Shown here: positions 16,301-23,317 of the stretch, one piece after another
Layout: each line of letters begins with the position of its first letter
Numbering within the stretch: the stretch's first letter is position 1
NCBI GenBank assembly: GCA_050010575.1
Contig: JBEKKU010000014.1
Span: 1 to 27,917, forward strand
Source of the DNA: Palsa-1188 sp050010575
Lineage (GTDB): Bacteria; Bacillota; DSM-12270; Thermacetogeniales; Thermacetogeniaceae
DNA: 27,917 nucleotides
Direction: 5' to 3'
Translations under genes and position numbers: made by a program
The notes under the pieces: model-generated
Seen by the model: the letters and a program-made list of their open reading frames with translations, nothing else
Databases searched by the model: none
What the model was told of the DNA's origin: nothing

Positions 16301-17530
16301 TTGGCCCGGGGAGACACCATAGTTGGACTGGACGTAGGAAGCACCAAGGTTGCTGTCATAGTGGGCAGCCTGGGATCGGATGGCCAACTGCAGATCATTG
16401 GATTTGGCTTGGCCCCATCTGCCGGAATCCGGCGCGGCAGCGTCATCGACATCGAAAACACCGTTCGATCTATTGAAGCGGCGATTGAAAAAGCCGAACA
16501 GATGAGCGGACGGGCGATCGATGGAGGGTACGTTGGCATCACTGCTACTTCGGTCGCCTCTATCAATAACCGGGGAGTGGTGGCGGTCGCCGATCCCGAA
16601 CAGGAGATCACCCGGGATGATGTGGACCGGGTGCTCCAGGCGGCTCGGGTCATCGCTTTGCCTCATGATCGCCGGGTGGTGCATGTAATTCCGCGGCAAT
16701 TTATCGTTGACGGCAACGATGGCATTCTGGACCCGGTCGGTATGATCGGTGCCAGGTTGGAAGTCGAGACCCAGATCGTTACCATCACCAACGCTTCCGT
16801 GCAAAATTTACTAAAATGCTGTGAGCGAGCAGGCTTTCGGGTTCAGGAACTGGTGTTAAATTCCCTGGCATCCGGAGAGGCAGTGCTGTTCCCGGCCGAG
16901 AAGGAACTGGGAGTGGTGCTCGTGGATATCGGCGGAGGCACCACCGATATCGCTATTTTTGATCAGGGATCGCTCTGGTATAGCGCGGTGCTGCCAGTCG
17001 GTGGGGATTACATCACCAGCGATCTGGCGGTGGGATTGCGTACTCCCTTGAACAAGGCGGAGGAACTGAAGAAGCAGATGGGTTGTGTCCTGCCTGCGTT
17101 GACCCCGGATAACGAGATCGTCGAAGTGACCAGCGTGGGTGGCCAGCAGACGCAGCAAGCCTCGAAAAAAATGATTGCCAGTATTATTCAGCCGCGAGCG
17201 CAGGAAATACTTGGACTGGTGAAGAATCAATTGGAAAAGTCGCGCTATCAGGGATTGCTGCCCGGGGGGATCGTGCTCACGGGAGGCACGGCCTTGACGG
17301 AAGGTATGGTGGAACTGGCCACTGAAGAGATGGAACAGCCGGTGCGGTTAGGCTTTCCAGAGGCGGTGGGCGGCCTGGCAGATGTGATCCACAGCCCTGT
17401 TTTTGCCACCGGCATCGGGTTGCTGGCTTACGCGGCCAAGCGTCACACCACGGACATGGAAAAAACCGAGGGGCTCTCCTGGAAGTATACGCTCGACAAA
17501 TTTAAAAGGTGGTTTAAAGATCTCTTTTGA
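16301..17530 (+). CDS. ftsA: Cell division protein FtsA
   Basis: A 409-residue actin-fold ATPase that tethers FtsZ filaments to the membrane and recruits later division proteins. The phosphate-1 loop is GLDVGSTK at residues 9-16 and the phosphate-2 loop VDIGGGTTD at 208-216. A 1C/SHS2 subdomain lies between them. The last residues (KFKRWFKDLF) form an amphipathic helix expected to be the membrane-targeting sequence. The start is TTG with GGAGG at 16289-16293, seven bases upstream. It lies immediately before ftsZ. Confidence 0.95.
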   Translation: MARGDTIVGLDVGSTKVAVIVGSLGSDGQLQIIGFGLAPSAGIRRGSVIDIENTVRSIEAAIEKAEQMSGRAIDGGYVGITATSVASINNRGVVAVADPEQEITRDDVDRVLQAARVIALPHDRRVVHVIPRQFIVDGNDGILDPVGMIGARLEVETQIVTITNASVQNLLKCCERAGFRVQELVLNSLASGEAVLFPAEKELGVVLVDIGGGTTDIAIFDQGSLWYSAVLPVGGDYITSDLAVGLRTPLNKAEELKKQMGCVLPALTPDNEIVEVTSVGGQQTQQASKKMIASIIQPRAQEILGLVKNQLEKSRYQGLLPGGIVLTGGTALTEGMVELATEEMEQPVRLGFPEAVGGLADVIHSPVFATGIGLLAYAAKRHTTDMEKTEGLSWKYTLDKFKRWFKDLF

Positions 17531-17549
17531 AATGGGGATGAGTAGGGAG

Positions 17550-18590
17550 ATGTTGGAATTGGAGTTAGAGGTAAATCAGTTTGCCAATATCAAAGTGATT
17601 GGGGTGGGCGGCGGCGGCAATAACGCTGTAAACCGCATGATTAAAGCTGGCTTGAAAGGGGTCTTTTTCTGTTCGGTGAATACCGATGCTCAAGCCCTGA
17701 ACTTTTCTCTGACGGAACAGAAGATCCAGATCGGCGCAAAACTTACCAAGGGATTAGGTGCCGGAGCAGACCCGGAGATTGGCTTCAAGGCCGCCCAGGA
17801 GAGTCGTGATGAACTAAACCAGGTGCTGCGCGGGGCGGACATGGTCTTCGTCACCGCCGGCATGGGCGGTGGTACCGGAACGGGCGGGGCCCCGGTGGTG
17901 GCCGAAGTCGCCAAGGAATTAGGAGCCCTGACGGTGGGCGTGATCACGCGACCGTTTACTTTTGAGGGCAAGAAAAGAGCGCTCCAGGCCGAAAAGGGGA
18001 TTCAGGAACTGAAGAGCAAGGTCGATACCCTGATCATCATCCCCAATGACCGCCTTCTGCAAGTCATTGACAAGAATACTTCGATCAACGAGGCCTTCCG
18101 GATTGCGGATGATGTCCTCAGACAGGGTGTGCAGGGCATTTCGGACCTGATCTCGGTACCCGGCCTGATTAACCTGGACTTCGCCGATGTCAAGACCATC
18201 ATGACAGAGACCGGTTCGGCCCTGATGGGAATCGGTAGCGCTCAGGGTGAAAACAGGGCGGCGGAAGCGGCGCGCATCGCCATCTCCAGCCCCTTGCTGG
18301 AGACCTCCATCGAGGGAGCGAAGGGTGTCCTGTTGAATATCACCGGCGGGCCCAGCCTCGGCCTGTTCGAGGTGAACGAGGCTGCGGAAATCATCCAGCA
18401 GGCGGCAGACCCGGAGGCCAACATCATCTTCGGAGCGGTGATCGATGATAGTATGGATGACGAGGTTCGGGTAACCGTGATCGCCACGGGCTTTGATGTT
18501 AAGCCGGCGGTCAAGGACTCCACCGTGATCGACTTTAAGTCTTTTGCTTCAGAGGATCTGGACATACCGGCCTTTCTACGGAAGCGTTAA
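17550..18590 (+). CDS. ftsZ: Cell division protein FtsZ
   Basis: A 346-residue tubulin-like GTPase that polymerises into the Z ring. The N terminus has IKVIGVGGGGNNAVNRM, the tubulin signature GGGTGTG is at residues 106-112, and the T7 loop region contains NLDFADVKTIM. After a very short variable linker, the C-terminal peptide DLDIPAFLRKR binds FtsA and other partners. In-frame ATGs occur at 17532, 17538 and 17550. The last gives the normal family N terminus (MLELE) and has GGGGATG at 17534-17540 upstream. The frame also stays open far back into ftsA, which is incidental. A strong terminator follows. Confidence 0.96.
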   Translation: MLELELEVNQFANIKVIGVGGGGNNAVNRMIKAGLKGVFFCSVNTDAQALNFSLTEQKIQIGAKLTKGLGAGADPEIGFKAAQESRDELNQVLRGADMVFVTAGMGGGTGTGGAPVVAEVAKELGALTVGVITRPFTFEGKKRALQAEKGIQELKSKVDTLIIIPNDRLLQVIDKNTSINEAFRIADDVLRQGVQGISDLISVPGLINLDFADVKTIMTETGSALMGIGSAQGENRAAEAARIAISSPLLETSIEGAKGVLLNITGGPSLGLFEVNEAAEIIQQAADPEANIIFGAVIDDSMDDEVRVTVIATGFDVKPAVKDSTVIDFKSFASEDLDIPAFLRKR

Positions 18591-18677
18591 TGAACGGTAG
18601 CCAGGTTCCCGGTTGACCATGCTCAGTTTGGCATGAGCGGCTAGGGCTTATTTAAAATTCAACTTTCGCGGGCGATT

Positions 18678-18718
18678 GCTGCTATTTGGCTTATTCAGTC
18701 AAATACGCAGCTTTTTTT
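18678..18718 (+). terminator. Rho-independent terminator after ftsZ
   Basis: GCTGCTATTTG at 18678-18688 pairs with CAAATACGCAGC at 18700-18711. This gives an 11-base-pair stem with one bulged C and an 11-base loop, followed directly by seven T residues. It closes the dcw cluster and separates it from the spoIIG module. It is the first clear terminator seen from the left edge of the window. Confidence 0.88.
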
Positions 18719-18720
18719 AT

Positions 18721-18770
18721 TTCGGCAGCAGCACAAACTGACATAAATTACCAGCTATTTCTTTTATAAT
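18721..18770 (+). promoter_or_regulatory. Candidate Spo0A-controlled spoIIG promoter
   Basis: TTCGGCA at 18721-18727 reads TGCCGAA on the other strand, a full match to the Spo0A box TGNCGAA. It lies 10 bases upstream of CTGACA (18738-18743, five of six to the -35 consensus). A perfect TATAAT follows at 18765-18770 after a 21-base spacer. The Bacillus subtilis spoIIG promoter is known for sigma-A elements set abnormally far apart (22 bases) and rescued by Spo0A bound next to the -35 element. The layout here resembles that arrangement. Each part is short, so confidence is moderate. Confidence 0.45.
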
Positions 18771-18774
18771 TGAC

Positions 18775-18828
18775 TGAGGCATAAACCACTTGCCTTTCCA
18801 TATTTGGGCCTCATGAAGAAAGATGAGG
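18775..18828 (+). other. Mutually exclusive hairpins in the spoIIGA leader
   Basis: TGAGGC (18775-18780) can pair with GCCTCA (18808-18813). The overlapping CCTCAT (18809-18814) can instead pair with ATGAGG (18823-18828). The two stems share a strand and cannot coexist. No T-run follows either, so this is not a classical attenuator. It is noted as possible leader structure only. Confidence 0.3.
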
Positions 18829-18926
18829 TTCGGAATGGAGTTTGAGCGCAGCGCATATAAATGGTAAACGAGAGAGCAACAGGAACTGCCGGGATCTTTC
18901 ACGATGCCTGATCAGAGGTGCAGATT

Positions 18927-19835
18927 ATGCCTGAGCAACCGGTGATATACGTGGATGTGCTCTTCCTGATCAATTTTGTCATGGATTACGGGGTATTGTG
19001 GGCTGCTGCCAGGCTGTCCAGGATCCGGTTCATCTCTTGGCGGTTGGCAGGCGCCGCTTGCCTCGGAGCGATCTATGGAATTCTGGTGCTGCTTCCGGAT
19101 CTCTATTTCCTGTCGGCTATCTGGATGAAGTTTCTGGCTTCCCTGGTCATGTTGGGGATCGCCTTTGCACCGCTGGCCTGGAAAAAGCTTGGGCAGGTGC
19201 TGCTGTACTTCTACCTGATCGCCTTTCTGATGGGCGGCGCCGTCCTGGGTTTTGTCTATTTTATGAACAGTTTCGCCATTCAGCCGGTCTTTAGCGATGT
19301 GCCGCTCCCCTACCTGTGGCTGACGATCGCCCTGGGCACCGCGGTCCTGCTCGGCAAATGGGGAGTACCTTTTCTAAGAAAGACCTTTCTGCAAGACATG
19401 ATGAAGGTTCCGGTGCTGATCATGCTACAAGGCCATGAAATCAAAGTAGACGGCCTGGTGGATACCGGCAACCAACTGGTGGACCCGCTCACTGGGGCGC
19501 CAGTGGTGATTGTAGAGTACGATGTGCTGGCGCCCTACCTGCCCCCACAGGCGAAATATTTATTTTCCGGAGGGGGAGAGGTGGACCTGGAAAAGGTAGC
19601 CCAATGCTTTGCGGAGGTTGGCTACGTCCTTCCGATCAGGGTGATCCCCTTTACGACCATCGGGAAACGGCATGGCATGCTGGTGGGATTCAAGCCAGAT
19701 GAGATCATCATTCTAACCGGAGACCAGAAGGTACACAACGCCAATGTGGTGGTAGGGATCTACAGCCGGCATTTATCACCGCGGGGCACCTATCATGCCC
19801 TGTTGCACCCGGACCTGCTACAGGCATCAGCCTGA
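18927..19835 (+). CDS. spoIIGA: Sigma-E processing peptidase SpoIIGA
   Basis: A 302-residue membrane aspartic protease that removes the pro-sequence of sigma E in the mother cell after a SpoIIR signal from the forespore. The N-terminal half holds about five hydrophobic segments (roughly residues 6-150). The C-terminal cytoplasmic protease domain has the aspartyl motif D179-T-G-N in LVDTGNQLVDPLTG. The length fits the family. ATG 18927 is preferred over GTG 18918 because AGAGGTG at 18914-18920 is correctly spaced. It lies directly before its substrate gene sigE. Confidence 0.95.
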   Translation: MPEQPVIYVDVLFLINFVMDYGVLWAAARLSRIRFISWRLAGAACLGAIYGILVLLPDLYFLSAIWMKFLASLVMLGIAFAPLAWKKLGQVLLYFYLIAFLMGGAVLGFVYFMNSFAIQPVFSDVPLPYLWLTIALGTAVLLGKWGVPFLRKTFLQDMMKVPVLIMLQGHEIKVDGLVDTGNQLVDPLTGAPVVIVEYDVLAPYLPPQAKYLFSGGGEVDLEKVAQCFAEVGYVLPIRVIPFTTIGKRHGMLVGFKPDEIIILTGDQKVHNANVVVGIYSRHLSPRGTYHALLHPDLLQASA

Positions 19836-19870
19836 TGGTGAGCACTCAATTTTTCAAAGGGGGGATAGAA

Positions 19871-20599
19871 ATGGAATTACCAAAGACTGCTTGGCTATGG
19901 CATTTTAGAAATATAATGGCCCGGCTCCTGAAAAAAATTGCGGACGATCAGGAGATCTATTACATTGGCAATCATGAAGCATTGCCACCCCCGCTCACCG
20001 GCGATGAAGAGATGGGTTTGCTGTCACGCCTGGAGACAGGCGATTCCAACGTCCGCAACGTGCTGATCGAGCGCAATCTGAGATTGGTGGTGTATATCGC
20101 CCGGAAGTTTGAAAACACCGGCGTGGGCATTGAAGACCTGGTTTCCATCGGCACCATCGGCCTGATCAAGGCGGTAAACACCTTCAAGCCCTCGCGCAAC
20201 ATCAAACTGGCCACCTATGCCTCCCGCTGCATCGAGAATGAGATCCTGATGCACCTGCGCCGCAGCAACAAGATGAAGGCAGAGGTCTCCTTTGACGAGC
20301 CACTGAACATCGACTGGGACGGGAACGAACTGCTGCTCTCCGATGTGCTCGGAACCGAGAATGATATCATCTACCGGGAGCTGGAGGAGGAGGTAGACCG
20401 AAACCTGCTGCATGGCGCGATCGATAAACTATCTGCCCGGGAGCGCAATATCATGGAACTGCGCTTCGGGCTGCGCGGGGAGAGTGAGAAGACCCAGAAA
20501 GAGGTGGCCGACTACCTGGGTATCTCCCAGTCCTATATCTCCCGCCTGGAAAAACGGATTATCAAGCGCCTGCGCAAAGAGATCTGTCGCTTCGATTAA
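19871..20599 (+). CDS. sigE: RNA polymerase sporulation sigma factor SigE (pro-sigma-E)
   Basis: A 242-residue sigma-70-family factor that drives early mother-cell genes. The first roughly 29 residues form an amphipathic basic pro-sequence (KTAWLWHFRNIMARLLKK). Processing is expected just before YYIG at residues 30-33, as in Bacillus. Region 2 contains IERNLRLVVYIARKFENTG and LATYASRCIENEILMHLRR; the region 4 helix-turn-helix is DYLGISQSYISRLEKR. ATG 19871 follows a strong AAAGGGGGGAT; the in-frame ATG 19835 at the spoIIGA stop lacks one. A strong terminator separates it from sigG. Confidence 0.96.
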   Translation: MELPKTAWLWHFRNIMARLLKKIADDQEIYYIGNHEALPPPLTGDEEMGLLSRLETGDSNVRNVLIERNLRLVVYIARKFENTGVGIEDLVSIGTIGLIKAVNTFKPSRNIKLATYASRCIENEILMHLRRSNKMKAEVSFDEPLNIDWDGNELLLSDVLGTENDIIYRELEEEVDRNLLHGAIDKLSARERNIMELRFGLRGESEKTQKEVADYLGISQSYISRLEKRIIKRLRKEICRFD

Positions 20600-20672
20600 T
20601 TATAAGACCATAAAATGGCATAGCCGTCTTTCTTGCCGAAAAACGGATACTGAAATCAATATTAGGCAATCT

Positions 20673-20697
20673 AAAAAAGGGGTTAAGCCCCTTTTTT
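20673..20697. terminator. Terminator between sigE and sigG, possibly bidirectional
   Basis: AAAAAAGGGG at 20673-20682 and CCCCTTTTTT at 20688-20697 form a perfect 10-base-pair inverted repeat around a five-base loop, ending in a T-run. The A-run on the left makes it able to terminate from either direction. It should limit read-through from the sigE transcript into sigG and so helps keep sigG under forespore control. Confidence 0.88.
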
Positions 20698-20780
20698 ACT
20701 TTATCCGGCTGGCTAAATGGTGATTGCGGTATAAATTGAGACCCCCAAGGTAATAATGAACTACGACCAGAGAACCGGGT

Positions 20781-20807
20781 GCCCGCCCAAAAGGTGGGCG
20801 CGGGAGG
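20781..20807 (+). promoter_or_regulatory. Leader hairpin and ribosome-binding site of sigG
   Basis: GCCCGCC at 20781-20787 can pair with GGTGGGC at 20793-20799 (seven pairs, one G-T) just before the ribosome-binding GGGAGG at 20802-20807. Alternatively CCCGC at 20782-20786 can pair with GCGGG at 20800-20804, covering the left part of that site. In Bacillus subtilis a leader hairpin near the sigG ribosome-binding site has been reported to dampen translation, as I recall. Whether this one does so is inference. Confidence 0.4.
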
Positions 20808-20818
20808 ATTTAGACGAC

Positions 20819-21589
20819 ATGGTTAATAAGGTTGAGATATGCGGCGTCAATACGTCCAAACTCCCGGTATTAACCAGCGCCCAGATGCGGGAACTGTTCC
20901 AATACATCCAGGACGGCGATAAAACAGCTCGTGAGAAGCTGATCGGCGGCAACCTCCGCCTGGTGCTGAGCGTCATCCAACGATTTATCAACCGCGGTGA
21001 ATACGTCGACGACCTGTTTCAGGTGGGCTGCATCGGTCTGATCAAGGCTATCGATAACTTCGATCTGAGCCAGAACGTTAAATTCTCCACCTATGCCGTA
21101 CCGATGATTATCGGAGAGATCAGGCGCTACCTGCGTGACAACAATCCGATCCGGGTCAGCCGCTCGTTGCGGGACATCGCCTACAAGGCGATTCAGGTTC
21201 GGGAAACCCTGGTGAACCGGCATTCCCGGGAGCCTTCCCTGAACGAGATTGCAGAAGAATTGAGCATCCCCAGGGAAGAGGTTATCTTTGCCATGGATGC
21301 TATCCAGGAGCCGGTCTCGCTCTTTGAACCGATCTATCATGATGGCGGTGACCCGATCTTCGTTATGGATCAGATCGGGGACGAGAAGAACCACGACGGC
21401 AACTGGCTGGAGCGGATCTCTGTCCGGGACGCCCTCCGGAAACTGAGCGACCGGGAAAAACTGATCCTCACGCTACGCTTTTTTGAAGGCAAGACCCAGA
21501 TGGAGGTTGCTGACGAGATCGGGATTTCCCAAGCCCAGGTCTCCCGTTTGGAAAAAGCCGCTCTCAATCATATGAAGAAATATGTCTGA
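20819..21589 (+). CDS. sigG: RNA polymerase sporulation sigma factor SigG
   Basis: A 256-residue forespore-specific sigma factor that drives late forespore genes. The N-terminal KVEICGVNTSKLPVL is diagnostic of SigG. Region 2 has GNLRLVLSVIQRFINRGEYVDDLFQVG and region 4 has MEVADEIGISQAQVSRLEK. The frame is open from ATG 20756, but ATG 20819 reproduces the usual SigG start and has GGGAGG at 20802-20807, 11 bases away. The longer form would add 21 residues without family support. It is preceded by a terminator, so it should have its own promoter. I could not find a convincing sigma-F-type promoter by eye. Confidence 0.95.
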   Translation: MVNKVEICGVNTSKLPVLTSAQMRELFQYIQDGDKTAREKLIGGNLRLVLSVIQRFINRGEYVDDLFQVGCIGLIKAIDNFDLSQNVKFSTYAVPMIIGEIRRYLRDNNPIRVSRSLRDIAYKAIQVRETLVNRHSREPSLNEIAEELSIPREEVIFAMDAIQEPVSLFEPIYHDGGDPIFVMDQIGDEKNHDGNWLERISVRDALRKLSDREKLILTLRFFEGKTQMEVADEIGISQAQVSRLEKAALNHMKKYV

Positions 21590-21610
21590 TCACTCAATCT
21601 GATCACTCTA
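21585..21610. repeat. Tandem 13-base direct repeat at the sigG stop
   Basis: TCTGATCACTCAA (21585-21597) is followed at once by TCTGATCACTCTA (21598-21610), 12 of 13 bases identical. Each unit contains the palindrome TGATCA, and the first includes the sigG stop codon. The pair fills almost the whole sigG-spoIIR gap. It could be a recent small duplication or a paired binding site. Confidence 0.7.
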
Positions 21611-21626
21611 AAAGGGAGTTATGAGC

Positions 21627-22310
21627 ATGAGACGCAGGGTCGCGATCGCTATACTCGCTGGTGTGCTGCTGACAGGATTGATGGGGCCCTATACTCTGCA
21701 AGTGGTGGCCAAGGAGCGGGCCAGCAAGGCATACAATCAAGAAAACCTGATCAGGCTGCATATCATTGCCAATAGCAACAACCCCCAAGACCAGGCATTG
21801 AAGTATCAGGTGCGCGATGCCATCGTGGCTGCCTTGCGGCCCGAGTTGTTGCAACTACACAGCCGTCCGGCGGCCGAAGCGCTGCTGGCGGCTGAACGGG
21901 ACAGGATCATCCGTATCGCCGAGCAGACTATTGCTGCTAACGGATATTCATATCCGGCCAGGATGGAGATCGGCAATTTCAATTTCCCCACCCGGGCTTA
22001 CGGCGACCTGGTGCTGCCTGCCGGCAACTACAGGGCGGTAAGGATTGTGCTCGGCCAGGGGGCAGGAGCCAACTGGTGGTGTGTCCTTTTTCCTCCGCTC
22101 TGCTTCGTTGATGTTGCCGGATCTGGCGTCAGAACAGGCTATACCGGAAAGGATCCGGGCGAGACCCTGGCCAAGGGAGCAGCCCCGACTGTGGCGGTAA
22201 AGGACGATCTGAACCCGGTGGTCGACGGCGGCGGCGTGCAGTTCAGGCTGCGGATGTTGGACTGGTTGGAGACGGAATCGGGCTACATGGCCAGGCTGTT
22301 CAGTTCCTAA
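21627..22310 (+). CDS. spoIIR: Stage II sporulation protein R (SpoIIR)
   Basis: A 227-residue exported signalling protein, made in the forespore under sigma F in Bacillus. It activates SpoIIGA in the mother-cell membrane so that pro-sigma-E is processed. A basic start and hydrophobic segment (about residues 5-27) act as signal peptide or anchor. The family hallmark follows: IRLHIIANSNNPQDQALK and VRDAIV near residues 42-67. ATG 21627 is preferred because AAGGGAG at 21612-21618 is eight bases away. ATG 21621 is only two bases from it and adds two residues. It lies 37 bases after the sigG stop, next to the pathway's other genes. Confidence 0.92.
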   Translation: MRRRVAIAILAGVLLTGLMGPYTLQVVAKERASKAYNQENLIRLHIIANSNNPQDQALKYQVRDAIVAALRPELLQLHSRPAAEALLAAERDRIIRIAEQTIAANGYSYPARMEIGNFNFPTRAYGDLVLPAGNYRAVRIVLGQGAGANWWCVLFPPLCFVDVAGSGVRTGYTGKDPGETLAKGAAPTVAVKDDLNPVVDGGGVQFRLRMLDWLETESGYMARLFSS

Positions 22311-22389
22311 AAGATTATTGGCGGTTGAGACGATCGGAGGCACTAATTCCATCCTCTGCACATATAGTAGATCGGGGGGGGTGGAAGGT

Positions 22390-22656
22390 TTGGTCAAGAT
22401 TTCGGAACTCCGTTTGCGTGATGTGATCAATACCATGGATGGAAAGCGGCTGGGCACCATCAAGGACATCGATTTTGACCTGGAGGCCGGCAAGATAAAA
22501 TCCCTGATCCTGCCGGGCAGCGGCGGCCGTTTTTTCAGCATGTTTGCACGGAGTGAAGAAGTGGTGGTCCCATGGGAGAATATTACGAAAATAGGGGTAG
22601 ACGTCATTTTGGTGAACCTGGGACCGGCTATCCAGCCAAATCGTCTGGAAAAGTAA
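22390..22656 (+). CDS. YlmC/YmxH family PRC-barrel sporulation protein
   Basis: An 88-residue protein that is essentially one PRC-barrel domain. KISELRLRDVINTMDGKRLGTIKDIDFD is followed by LEAGKIKSLILPG and VVPWENITKIGVDVILV. The YlmC/YmxH family is conserved in spore formers and its molecular role is unknown. The frame is open from TTG 22318. TTG 22390 gives the family's N terminus (MVKISEL), with GGGGTGG at about 22378-22384. The start is less certain because the region before it is a G-run. A terminator follows at 22686. In Bacillus the counterpart lies beside sigG and ylmD, as here apart from the inserted nrd genes. Confidence 0.82.
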   Translation: MVKISELRLRDVINTMDGKRLGTIKDIDFDLEAGKIKSLILPGSGGRFFSMFARSEEVVVPWENITKIGVDVILVNLGPAIQPNRLEK

Positions 22657-22685
22657 AAAAAGATAAAGAAGAATTAAAGACCTCC

Positions 22686-22710
22686 GTCCCAAAAACTAGG
22701 GACTTTTTTT
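22686..22710 (+). terminator. Rho-independent terminator after the PRC-barrel gene
   Basis: GTCCC at 22686-22690 pairs with GGGAC at 22699-22703 around an eight-base A-rich loop, followed by seven T residues. The stem is short (five pairs), but the T-run is good and it stands between the sporulation genes and the nrdR operators. Confidence 0.65.
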
Positions 22711-22733
22711 ATGGCCCGAAGGCAGGATTTATG

Positions 22734-22781
22734 TAACTATATGTAGTATTATTTAAATATCGCATACTCAATATCTTGAGA
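22734..22781 (+). promoter_or_regulatory. Paired NrdR-box-like operators upstream of nrdR
   Basis: Two sites resemble the NrdR box (acaCwAtATaTwGtgt). The first, at 22734-22749, has core CTATATGTAG; the second, at 22766-22781, has core CAATATCTTG. Each matches nine of ten core positions and 12 of 16 overall, and both differ from the core at the same position. Their centres are 32 bases apart, about three helical turns, as is usual for tandem NrdR boxes. They lie in an AT-rich gap after a terminator and 48 bases before nrdR, which suggests autoregulation. Confidence 0.65.
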
Positions 22782-22829
22782 TTGCCAGCCTTTTATCGAT
22801 GGTAATAAATGTTATCGGGGGGCAAGGGG

Positions 22830-23312
22830 ATGCACTGTCCATACTGCAAAAGCAGTGATATCCGGGTGCTGGATTCCCGTTCCTCTGAGGAGCGGGATGC
22901 CATCAGGCGGCGCCGGGAGTGCGCCGGTTGCAACCGCCGCTTTACCACGTACGAGCGGATTGAAGAGGTGCCGCTCTGGGTGGTCAAGAAAGACAGGCGG
23001 AGGGAGCTGTTTAACCGGGAGAAGCTCCTGCGGGGAATCATGAAGGCCTGTGAAAAGCGCCGGGCCACCCTGGAGACGATCTCGTCCCTGGTGGATGATA
23101 TTGAGCGCACTCTGAAGGATGCGCCCAACTCCGAGGTGCCCAGCGTGGAGATCGGACGCCTGGTGATGGAGCACCTGCGCACCGTCGATAAGGTGGCCTA
23201 CATCCGCTTCGCTTCGGTTTACCGCGAATTCAAGGATGTGGGGGAGATCCTCACCTGCCTGGAGGAGCTGAGCCTGGAGAATTCGGCAGCAAGGGAAAAG
23301 AGGCATCGGTAG
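22830..23312 (+). CDS. nrdR: Transcriptional repressor NrdR
   Basis: A 160-residue repressor of ribonucleotide reductase genes that senses ATP/dATP. The N-terminal zinc ribbon uses C3, C6, C31 and C34, with the DNA-contacting RRRRECAGC and RFTTYE. An ATP-cone domain (about residues 46-136) begins VVKKDRRRELFNREKLLRGI. ATG 22830 gives the universal MHCPYC start, with GGGGGG at 22817-22822. The frame is open from ATG 22809, which would add seven residues. Two NrdR-box-like sites precede it, and a protein kinase gene follows after five bases. Confidence 0.96.
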   Translation: MHCPYCKSSDIRVLDSRSSEERDAIRRRRECAGCNRRFTTYERIEEVPLWVVKKDRRRELFNREKLLRGIMKACEKRRATLETISSLVDDIERTLKDAPNSEVPSVEIGRLVMEHLRTVDKVAYIRFASVYREFKDVGEILTCLEELSLENSAAREKRHR

Positions 23313-23317
23313 AGGGC

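Larger units (their letters stand above)
18591..18917 (+). other. 327-base intergenic region between ftsZ and spoIIGA
   Basis: No convincing gene is present. The region holds the ftsZ terminator (18678-18718), a Spo0A-box-like heptamer (18721-18727), a long-spacer promoter candidate (18738-18770) and mutually exclusive short hairpins in the spoIIGA leader (18775-18828). A 61-codon reverse frame at 18717-18902 has no recognisable protein or ribosome-binding site and is considered spurious. Confidence 0.7.

Noticed and set aside
18813..18845. A ten-codon ATG frame (MKKDEVRNGV) in the spoIIGA leader
   Set aside because: It has no ribosome-binding site and is too short to support as a leader peptide.
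18717..18902. A 61-codon reverse-strand reading frame in the ftsZ-spoIIGA gap
   Set aside because: No ribosome-binding site, no recognisable family, and it crosses the proposed promoter and terminator T-run.
20700..20755. A possible sigma-F/G promoter before sigG around GGTATAAAT
   Set aside because: The -10 pattern has a mismatch at a key position and no -35 element lies at the right distance.
22342..22368. A possible sigma-E or sigma-G promoter before the PRC-barrel gene (ACTAATT, then CATATAGT)
   Set aside because: The -10 part is suggestive, but the -35 part is weak and the spacer is only 12 bases.
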